From: Chitinophaga sp.
GTDB taxonomy: Bacteria; Bacteroidota; Bacteroidia; Chitinophagales; Chitinophagaceae
Length of the DNA stretch: 64,000 nucleotides
Reading direction: 5' to 3'
NCBI RefSeq assembly: GCF_017745275.1
Contig: NZ_JAGHZS010000007.1
Coordinates: 626,751-690,750 of the forward strand
Positions 8,414 through 16,500 of the stretch are shown here, in pieces; positions within the stretch are counted from its first letter, which is position 1, and every line of letters begins with the position of its first letter. The position numbers and the translations under genes are program-made. The notes below the pieces were generated by a model. It worked only from the letters and a program-made list of their open reading frames with translations, was not told where the DNA came from and searched no databases.

Positions 8414-10312
8414 ATGAATAAGCTGGTAGCATTAACGGCGATTGGTTTGTTATTATCCCTCACCGTACACGCGCAGGAGATCAATGATAACTTACGGCAA
8501 CAACATTTAAATACGCGCGGCCCTGTTACGGCAAAAGACTGGCAACTCCGCGGAGCTGTTAAATCCATAAAAGAATGTAACTATGGCTACGATGACAAAG
8601 GTCAGGACATTCCTACATTTTACTGCACAGAAATGGAATTCAGCCGTTCAGGATTATTACGTAAACGCGGCTACTACAGCAGCAAAGAAAAAAACACACC
8701 GGATAGCCGCTACTACTATTCCAACAACCGGTTAGACAGCATCACCGGCTTTCAAAAAAAAGTATATCACTATGATACAGATGGCCGTTTGCAAAAAATC
8801 AGCAGCTATGGCTTGCAGGATCAAAACAGGCAAACAGTGATCACCGAAGAAACTTTTGGGTACAATAAAAAAGGGATGATTGTCAGCAATACGCAAAACT
8901 CCCTGACCGACAACACCGTTACCCAATATACCTATGCGTATAATAAAAGTGGTAACATGACGGAACAACATATGGTCAGCCCCACGGTCGATATCCTCTA
9001 CCAGAACGAATTCGATAACAAAGGGCTGCTATTTAAAACCCGTATCATCTATGCTAAAACGCCGGAGCAAAACAACTTCAGCACTATAGAGCTGAACCCA
9101 CAGGGCGATATTTCCGCGATGACCAGCAGCAGCCTGAAAACGGCTACCGTGCGTACTTATGAGTATGAATATGATGCACAGGGCAACTGGTTAAAACAAG
9201 CCGTTAAGCAAAACGACAAACCGCAATACGCTGCATTTCGTACTATTACTTACTACCTGCAGGGCAACGATGTGCTCACCACTACTGCTACGAATATGCC
9301 GGTAATAAAAGCACCACTGCTGCCGGCAGAAGTTATAGACTCCTTTGTAGCAGCCCTTGATCAGCAACGTTTTAACCAGGCTTATAACTATTGTACCGGC
9401 GGCCGCTGGGGTACCCTGGCCCAATTCTCCAACACCTACGCCTACGGCGGTATTACAGCGGCACGACTGTTGAAAATGGAGCCAGCACCTTCGCTCATTG
9501 GTCAAACTACCGTACCTATTACCGCCACCATGTACGTGGAAGATCCTACTAATGGTAGCGGCACCTTCGTACAGCAATTCCAGTTACAGAAAAAAGGAGA
9601 TGACTGGAAAATCGCCGGGATTAAACTTATCAGCAGCACCCGTGCGGTAGATAACTGGAACCTGAACATGGCGCCGCCGGCCGACCTGACGGAAGCACAG
9701 GTATTACGCCTGTCCAAAGCTGTATACGATACCGTTTCTATGGACTCCCCTGTAGGAGATGAAAATGACCGCATGGAGCGGCACCTCGATACACTACGCT
9801 TTTTCAGGGATGATAAAACAATGTATTGCCTCGCTGTTTTTGCCACCCAGGGACCACAATACGGCGCCTCCACCGGCTGGTGCGACATTTTAGTATTCAG
9901 CAAAACTTCCGATAAATGGAAGCTGCAAACTTTCCTCCTGAATGCAGGCGGTGGCGGCATGTATGGCTACTCCGGCCATTTTGCCAAACTATTACGCATA
10001 GGAGATGAACACCTGGCAATTGTGCTGGAAGGAGGGTTAACCCATATGGGTGAAAACCGATCCTGGGCCGACCTGGTGGCCTTACACCAGGGCAAACTGA
10101 CACCACTCACCCATATCGATACCGACTATGAATATGATAATGGCAGTGGTGAAGATCATATCCGGTGCTTCGAAACCAAATTCCGATTTGAGAAAAATGG
10201 CAAACGGATATATGACCTGCTATTGGAACAATACAATTGCAATAAAAAAGCTCCGCTGAAAAAACTTGTCATACCGTACAATAACGGGTACAAGGTCCCC
10301 GACCTGGAGTAG
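8414..10312 (+). CDS. Secreted protein with YD/RHS-like repeats
   Basis: Exported 632-aa protein of unknown function. A signal peptide (residues 1-20, ending VHAQ) is followed by about 270 residues of short beta-hairpin repeats with the look of degenerate YD repeats: YYYSNNRLDSI, VYHYDTDGRLQKI, FGYNKKGMIV, YAYNKSGNMTEQ, YEYEYDAQGNWLKQ. A middle domain (about 300-400) has an NTF2-like feel (DSFVAALDQQRFNQAYNYC...DDWKIAGIKL). The C-terminal part (about 420-632) is an uncharacterised beta-rich domain. It lacks the size, core-closing motif and toxin tail of genuine Rhs proteins, so it is probably a surface or periplasmic protein. The stop codon overlaps the hairpin at 10311-10414. Confidence 0.7.
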   Translation: MNKLVALTAIGLLLSLTVHAQEINDNLRQQHLNTRGPVTAKDWQLRGAVKSIKECNYGYDDKGQDIPTFYCTEMEFSRSGLLRKRGYYSSKEKNTPDSRYYYSNNRLDSITGFQKKVYHYDTDGRLQKISSYGLQDQNRQTVITEETFGYNKKGMIVSNTQNSLTDNTVTQYTYAYNKSGNMTEQHMVSPTVDILYQNEFDNKGLLFKTRIIYAKTPEQNNFSTIELNPQGDISAMTSSSLKTATVRTYEYEYDAQGNWLKQAVKQNDKPQYAAFRTITYYLQGNDVLTTTATNMPVIKAPLLPAEVIDSFVAALDQQRFNQAYNYCTGGRWGTLAQFSNTYAYGGITAARLLKMEPAPSLIGQTTVPITATMYVEDPTNGSGTFVQQFQLQKKGDDWKIAGIKLISSTRAVDNWNLNMAPPADLTEAQVLRLSKAVYDTVSMDSPVGDENDRMERHLDTLRFFRDDKTMYCLAVFATQGPQYGASTGWCDILVFSKTSDKWKLQTFLLNAGGGGMYGYSGHFAKLLRIGDEHLAIVLEGGLTHMGENRSWADLVALHQGKLTPLTHIDTDYEYDNGSGEDHIRCFETKFRFEKNGKRIYDLLLEQYNCNKKAPLKKLVIPYNNGYKVPDLE

Positions 10313-10414
10313 CTTTTAGCCATTAGGTTTTAGCTTTTAGCTTTTAGTAAATGCAGCGGAGCTGATCATATGTTGGTCTTCGCTGCATTTACTAAAAGCT
10401 AATGGCTAAAAGCT
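10311..10414. repeat. Heptad-arm hairpin A, bidirectional terminator
   Basis: A long inverted repeat fills the space between two convergent genes. The right arm 10378-10414 pairs with 10311-10361 apart from an extra two heptads in the left arm. The arms contain tandem TTTTAGC-type 7-mers and the conserved core AAATGCAGCG. Hairpins at 44686-44789 and 55008-55111 share the same arms but have different loops. It probably terminates both the 632-aa gene and the contractile-system operon. Confidence 0.8.
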
Positions 10415-10417
10415 CTC

Positions 10418-11836
10418 CTACACCGATTTCCCGTTTTTATAATATTCATGCTGAATACCTTCCAGCAAGTCTTGTGTATCAATGGGCCGGTCTTCCGACA
10501 GGGCACGAATAGAGGCTGACTGTACAATATTCAGGATAGACGCGCCGGTGAGTTCATATTTGCGGGCCAGTTCCTGCAGGCTGATATCTTCACTCCACGG
10601 GATATTGGCCGGCATGGTATTATTCCACAGCACAAGGCTTTCCTGTTCATTAGGCGGATTGAAAGGTACAACGGTTTGAAACCGGCGAATGAAAGCCTGG
10701 TCCATGTTGTTACGGAAATTTGTTGCCAGGATTACCAGTCCCGGATGTTCTTCAATTTTCTGCAGCAGGTAAGACACTTCCTGGTTAGCGAAACGGTCGT
10801 GCGCTGATTGTACATTGGTACGCTTACCGAATAAAGCATCTGCCTCATCAAAAAACAGGATCCAGTCTTCTGCCCTGTCAAAAATCTGTTGCAGGTTTTT
10901 TTCCGTTTCGCCGATATACTTAGATACCACCAGCGATAAATCGATCCGGTATACATCCAATCCAAACTGCTTTCCGAGCAGGCTGGCAGTTAATGTTTTT
11001 CCCGTACCGGGCGGGCCGTAGAAAAGCGCCCGGTAACCAGGTTTGGTTCTTCTGCCCAGGTTGGCATCTGACGAAATCCGGTTGTTAAACTGCAACCAAT
11101 GGCGAATCATTTTCAACTCACGCTCCGTTTGGCGGGATATCACCACATCGTTCCATTCCATTTTTGTTTCGAGTAAAGTAGCGGGGAAATTGGAGCCAAA
11201 AGAAGGGCGCCATTTTCTACCCGTCAGGAATTCTGCCAGTCGTGATTGCGATAATAGCAGCCGTCCGCTCATTTCAGGTTCACCTTCCCGTATATCCTCC
11301 AACGTGATGATGCCGGACTGGAAAATGGTGGGGCGTTCAATAGTGCTGCCGTTTACCCGGCCGCCATATACTTCTCCTTTCAGCCAGGAAGTATAGTGCA
11401 GGCGCATATCCATATTCATGCCCGCCAGCAGAAACAGGGCTGTTTCACCGGTAGGAATGATACCGCGGTAATTACCTCCCTTTACGCCGCCAAACTCCGG
11501 GAAATCCCCTCCTTTAGGCAGGTATTGTCGGATCAACGGCGTAAAGAGGTCGGGATGTACATGCGGAGAGATAGCCAGCATCAGTATAATATATTCTTCC
11601 ACGGAGAGATGATGATCGATTACATAACGCGCCAGCGGAGAGTCGTCGTCTGTTAATTCGAAAGGCGGCTGCTCAAACTCTTCTTTGCGGCCGAAGTAAT
11701 GATCCAGCCGGGCAGCAGCTACGTTCATCAGCACTGACATAGAGGTAGCCAGAAAAGACTGTCCCTCTACGCCGGGAATATTCATTTCAGGTGTTTCCGC
11801 TGGTACGGTGGCTGTTTCTTTTTTCTTCCAATACAT
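10418..11836 (-). CDS. eCIS AAA+ ATPase (Afp15-like)
   Basis: AAA+ ATPase of 472 aa and last gene of the injection-system operon. An N-terminal helical domain of about 220 residues precedes a canonical AAA module: Walker A GPPGTGKT at 274-281, Walker B ILFFDEAD near 326-333, sensor-1 Asn in ATNFRNN (about 373) and the double arginine RR at 384-385 before the small helical domain. eCIS clusters characteristically encode such an ATPase (Afp15, Pvc15), needed for assembly or for loading cargo into the particle. It starts 21 bp downstream of the 388-aa DUF4157 gene, whose product may be a client. Function by context and family, not demonstrated here. Confidence 0.93.
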   Translation of the reverse strand: MYWKKKETATVPAETPEMNIPGVEGQSFLATSMSVLMNVAAARLDHYFGRKEEFEQPPFELTDDDSPLARYVIDHHLSVEEYIILMLAISPHVHPDLFTPLIRQYLPKGGDFPEFGGVKGGNYRGIIPTGETALFLLAGMNMDMRLHYTSWLKGEVYGGRVNGSTIERPTIFQSGIITLEDIREGEPEMSGRLLLSQSRLAEFLTGRKWRPSFGSNFPATLLETKMEWNDVVISRQTERELKMIRHWLQFNNRISSDANLGRRTKPGYRALFYGPPGTGKTLTASLLGKQFGLDVYRIDLSLVVSKYIGETEKNLQQIFDRAEDWILFFDEADALFGKRTNVQSAHDRFANQEVSYLLQKIEEHPGLVILATNFRNNMDQAFIRRFQTVVPFNPPNEQESLVLWNNTMPANIPWSEDISLQELARKYELTGASILNIVQSASIRALSEDRPIDTQDLLEGIQHEYYKNGKSV

Positions 11837-11857
11837 ACAACAATATTTTCAGGGTCA

Positions 11858-13024
11858 TTAAGGTTTACAGTCGGCGTCCTTGGTGCCAACGCAATCCACT
11901 GCTTTGTAATTGGCAGCATCCATTTTCTCCATATATTCGGCCACCTTCTGCTGATACTTCTCGCCTGCCTCTATATACTTTTCCGTAGACTGCCCGATGG
12001 CGCCCGTAAATGAAGGCACTTTATGTTTAGCCAGGTAGCCTAGTACAAAAGTGCCATGACTACCTTCGTGGAAGCGCAGGCTGGTATGGCCACTCTTTTT
12101 ATCTTTTTTGGTAGTACCGCGTCCATATATGGAAGTAGACTTAGGATCTGCCTCCGGGTCATACACTGTTTGAATGGTAATTTCCAGGGTAGCTTTCCCT
12201 ATAATTTTAGATATCTTATCGTTTTTAGTTTCGTAGGCGGGTGAACTGGCTGCAGAGGAAATATTAGTCACTGCTGATTTCCCTGGGGGTACCGGACCCG
12301 GGATATCCGGCAAAATAATCACCTTTACGGAACCTACCGAACCGGTAGCACTTACTACATCGCCGGCAGCATCAGTGTCTGTTTTCATCTTCTTAGGTAC
12401 CGGCGTTGAAATATTAGGTACATCTTTTTTCTGCACCACTTCCAATTCCTGTCCCTGTTGCTGCACTACATGCGTGAGTTCATGTGCCAGCAACCATTTA
12501 CCATCCCGGGTTCCCGGATTATATTTGTCTTTGTTGAAATAAATTTCACCCCCGTAAGTAAATGCCTGTGCCTGTAGCTCTGCGGCTGCAGCCTGCGCTT
12601 CCGGACCGGTATGAATACGCACGTTACCAAAATCATATCCGAAGCTATGAGACATTTCTGTGACGGTACCCGCCGGTAACGTTTGCCCGTTTCCGTTAGT
12701 CTGCCGAACGACTTTGCCGCTATTATTCGTGTTGGCATTCCCTGTCAGCCCTTTTGTGCCTGCAGTGGCGCCAGCGCCTTCTTTCCTGGATATATGCGGA
12801 TCTGCCGACCGATGTACTACGCTATCGGCCATTTTATCGGCTTCCTGTTCCTGCGTATCACCGGGTTTGCTGACTGTTAGTTTGGTTTGAGGCTTTGCCC
12901 CCGGAGGAAAGAAGGTAGGATGACTCTCCCCTGTTTCCTGCGATGGTTCTGCCTGGATGAATTGCTGCACCGGCCTTCCTTCGCCTTTGTTCTTTTTTCG
13001 GCGCAGTTGTTTTTTTACAGCCAT
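11858..13024 (-). CDS. DUF4157 protein with a second HExxH, candidate eCIS effector
   Basis: A 388-aa protein with a basic, low-complexity N-terminus (1-110). A DUF4157 domain follows (about 118-192), with the hallmark VRIHTG, AFTYGGEIYF and HELTHVVQ (H181-E-L-T-H185). After a linker, the C-terminal part (about 275-388) contains a second zinc-protease-like motif, HEGSH at 319-323, in GHTSLRFHEGSHGTFVLGYL, and two late cysteines (378, 386). DUF4157 is strongly associated with eCIS loci and marks candidate cargo. The C-terminal HExxH domain could be a metalloprotease toxin or part of a processing protein. No signal peptide is seen, as expected for particle-loaded cargo. It lies 4 bp after the two-TM gene in the same operon. 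Confidence 0.85.
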   Translation of the reverse strand: MAVKKQLRRKKNKGEGRPVQQFIQAEPSQETGESHPTFFPPGAKPQTKLTVSKPGDTQEQEADKMADSVVHRSADPHISRKEGAGATAGTKGLTGNANTNNSGKVVRQTNGNGQTLPAGTVTEMSHSFGYDFGNVRIHTGPEAQAAAAELQAQAFTYGGEIYFNKDKYNPGTRDGKWLLAHELTHVVQQQGQELEVVQKKDVPNISTPVPKKMKTDTDAAGDVVSATGSVGSVKVIILPDIPGPVPPGKSAVTNISSAASSPAYETKNDKISKIIGKATLEITIQTVYDPEADPKSTSIYGRGTTKKDKKSGHTSLRFHEGSHGTFVLGYLAKHKVPSFTGAIGQSTEKYIEAGEKYQQKVAEYMEKMDAANYKAVDCVGTKDADCKP

Positions 13025-13028
13025 GGTA

Positions 13029-13559
13029 TTATTGTTTAGAGAGATGTTGTATTTCTTTTTTCACGAAATAATCGGCCGGCTGCCCAATGTCTTCCCGCAT
13101 GGCCAGCAGCAACCGCTCCCGGGCTAATGTAACGCTATCAGCAAACACCCCGTCAGTAGCTGCTGCTTCCTGTAACTCGCGGAATGCTTTGATCACTTTG
13201 GCAGACGCCATGAGCAACATCTGCGCTTCCAACTCACCGATGTTTAGTTTTACTCTTACATCTGTCTCTGGTTCCAGGTCATCTACTATTTCCTGCCAGC
13301 TTTCCAGGCATCTTTCGTATAGGCCTACCCGGTGGCTGAACTGTTTTCCTTTCAGGATTTTATCCCCGTGGTTGCTGATGGCGTTACTAAGAATGAACGC
13401 ACAAATCACAGCAACTGCTGCAAAAATGACTACCGCCGCCCGGGTAGCGGGCTCCAGGCCCAGTTGTTCCTGCCGGAGGAGCAGGTATCCCTGCCACACT
13501 ACCCAAATCATTACAGTAAGTGTCAGTAAGGCCAGTAACATTTGAATGAAGCTTCGCAT
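13029..13559 (-). CDS. eCIS-linked two-TM protein
   Basis: I do not recognise this 176-aa protein. Two transmembrane helices lie at about residues 5-28 and 41-62. A soluble, mostly alpha-helical domain of about 110 residues with many Glu and Leu follows. The predicted topology is an N-terminal membrane hairpin with a cytoplasmic helical tail. It sits between two DUF4157 genes with 4-bp gaps on each side, so it is certainly cotranscribed. A role as an immunity protein, a membrane anchor for particles or a lysis/release helper is possible; nothing in the sequence decides. Confidence 0.65.
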   Translation of the reverse strand: MRSFIQMLLALLTLTVMIWVVWQGYLLLRQEQLGLEPATRAAVVIFAAVAVICAFILSNAISNHGDKILKGKQFSHRVGLYERCLESWQEIVDDLEPETDVRVKLNIGELEAQMLLMASAKVIKAFRELQEAAATDGVFADSVTLARERLLLAMREDIGQPADYFVKKEIQHLSKQ

Positions 13560-13563
13560 AATA

Positions 13564-16500
13564 TCAGGTTGTATAAAGTTTAATATGTGATGGCGCCAAA
13601 ATAACCGTCAACCGGTCTCTTTCTCTTTTGTTGAATACATACTTGCCATTCAGTTTATATTCGATGAGGCGGTCGTAAGAATCGAAACGCACGCTTCCCC
13701 TGTCTTTCATAATTTTAACAATCAACTTAGCCCACTCTTCTTTCATACCATCTATACCTTTTACCATTTCTTTCACGCTGCCGCTGTCCAGGTACACCGG
13801 ATCCTTATCCCTTTCTTTCAAAGCGTAATAATCTACGCGCTCATCAATCTTATTATTAATCGTTTTTTCAATGATAGGTTTGGCGACGGACTGATCAGGA
13901 TCTACCAATATCGCTTTGCAATGCAGCGACTTCGGCACGAACTGCTCGCCTGCCCGGATGCTTTCTATATCTGCTATTTCTTTTGCATTACCTATTTTGG
14001 ATTTCTCTGCCGCGGTAAGCTTCGGCAGTGCGCTCCGGCCATAATTTGGCGTTACCTCATAGTCTACAATAGCACCTTTGAACACAAAGTTCTTTACGTT
14101 TTGCTCTACCAGGTCGCGGTGATCGGCATTTGCCTGTACCGTCAGCGGTGTGAGGTTTTTCATGTCTTTACCGGTACCGCCCAGGTTCTGATTGAGCAGG
14201 TGGCCAAGAATATAATAAGGTCCATTGTCTTTCTTCCTTCGTTTAATATCCTTATAGGTGGCTGGCTCAGTGACACTTGGTTCACTACCTTTTAACGGAT
14301 TCTTCTTCGTTAATTTCTTCGCGTGCATGTAGGTCGCATACTGATTTGAATTAACCGGGTTCAGGGTTAATTCCGGATCAATATTCTTAGCGGATATGTC
14401 GTATTTAAACAGCGGTCCAATGATCACACCCAATTCGTCCATCAATTTCACGATATCTCTTTCCTTATCATCATCTGTATATTTAGGCGTTGTTGGCTTC
14501 TTTTCAGCGAGCTTAATCTGGTCGTATTTCCTTATCGCCTTATCTTTCCGGTCCTGCATCTTCTTTCCATCCGGGCTACTCGGTTTATCAATGATAATCC
14601 TGCTTAACCAGGTTTCAAACTTCACAGGAGTACTTTGTACGATCAGTTGAGCACTGCTTTCGGTGCCTTTGAAAGAGAGCGTATGTGTTTCTCCATCTTC
14701 TGCTTTAAACTCTGACCGTATACCCAGCCAACCTAATACTTTATTGAGGGCAGATTTACCCATTTTAAGCAATGCATCTATTACGCTGATAGCACCGTTA
14801 ATCAACCAGTCGATAGCACTATCTACCTTGGTGCGGCCAGCAGTCACTATATCCTTGATCTTATCTCCTACAGGGCCAATAATCACTTCTACTGAAAATC
14901 CAATGACCACCGGTACTGCTTTAGCCAACACTTCTTCAAAAGCTTTCTGTGCATGCTCCAGCTTACCACCGATGATTTCTGCGAGGTTATCCATCGCCTG
15001 GTTTGCCAGGTTGAGTATCTTATTCGCATAGGCGATTGCCTCTTTCATGGTATCATAGATCAGGATAATGGTATTGATGGTGGCGCCTATACCCAGCGGA
15101 TCCGCACTGGTAGCGAGGCGTTTCATAATTTCAGCAGATATTTTTTCTGATATCCAACTGATAATACCATTGATCACCATGTCTTTCAGATCGCTCAGTT
15201 TCTCCTGTGCTTTGCGCAACAAGCCAGCAGCGCCTTCTTTGATCCAGACGGTCACCCATTCCAGCGCACCGGTCAGGATATCCTGCATTTTCCGCATTTT
15301 TGCCACCCGTTCTTTTCCTATCCTCGGATGTTCTTCCATCCGTTTATATACATTTTCCAGGTTGATACCAAAGAGGTCCAGCACATATCCCAATATGCTG
15401 GTCAAACTAAAATCAGATGGTGGCGCTACCGCTACAGCGCCTTTCACTTCTCCAAACAACCATTCCAATGCCCCTGTCAGCATATGCGTACCCAGGTTAT
15501 CATAGAAGCGTACAAAACCACCTTTAATAACATTCCAGACATTCTTCAGGAACTCACCCGGTTTTTTGATGATGTCGGAGAAATTATGCGCGGCTTTAGC
15601 TATTACCGCGGTCACCAACGTTGGATCAATACCGATTAAACTCAGCAGGTTACGGAAAAACGTCCAGAGTCCTCTTGCCAACTGGGCATCTACGAAAACC
15701 TGTTTTATGACTGTCAGCGCCGCAGCCCTGATCTGAGGCCATTTCTCTTTCAGCTCTATAAATTCTGCGATCACCGGTATCTTCTTCAGGATTACTTCCG
15801 TCAGCCAATCCATGATGGGATCTTTGATACATTTGGGTACCAGGCTGAATGGCCCCAGGATGAAATCTCCCAGGAAGTCCAGCACATTACCCGCTACAGT
15901 TACCAGCTTCAGCAACATGTCGATGACCCGCTGCATGAAGCCGCGTACATCATCCATGCCCTGGTATATCTTATCAAACATCCATACCACTTTATCCTCG
16001 GCCCAATCCTTCACACTGGCAATGGTTTTAGGCACCCAGCTGACCAAAGAATATACGGGGCTGAGGTATTCATTGCTTTGCAATCCGCTGAAAAACGTAC
16101 TTACGTTAACGGCTATATTATTTACTTTCTCCAGGACCCATTGCCCTGCTGCAATAATGGTGACTTTAATGCGGTCGATCGATTTGTTCAGCGCGGGCAA
16201 TAATACTTCCCGGAGGGAGGTTTGCTTATTGGCTACAGCATCATCATCGTTGCCCATGGCGGTAGCAGTATCGGCCACTTTATCCAGCCATTGTGTGGCA
16301 TCATCCTGTAATTTGCGGATGGCCTCCATGTTGATCATGGCGCCAATGCCACTGATTACGCTTTGTATAGGCTCTATTACCGGGCGTAACTGTCCCTTAA
16401 TAAACTGCCAAGCGTCGTTCAGCTTCGCAGATACGAAGTCCATGAACCCGCCTTCTTCGGAGTTATTAATACCGAGTTTTTTGCAGATCCAGTCCCAGGC

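Noticed and set aside
10311-10414. Hairpin A as a CRISPR repeat or tRNA
   Set aside because: It is a single inverted repeat without spacers or cloverleaf features.
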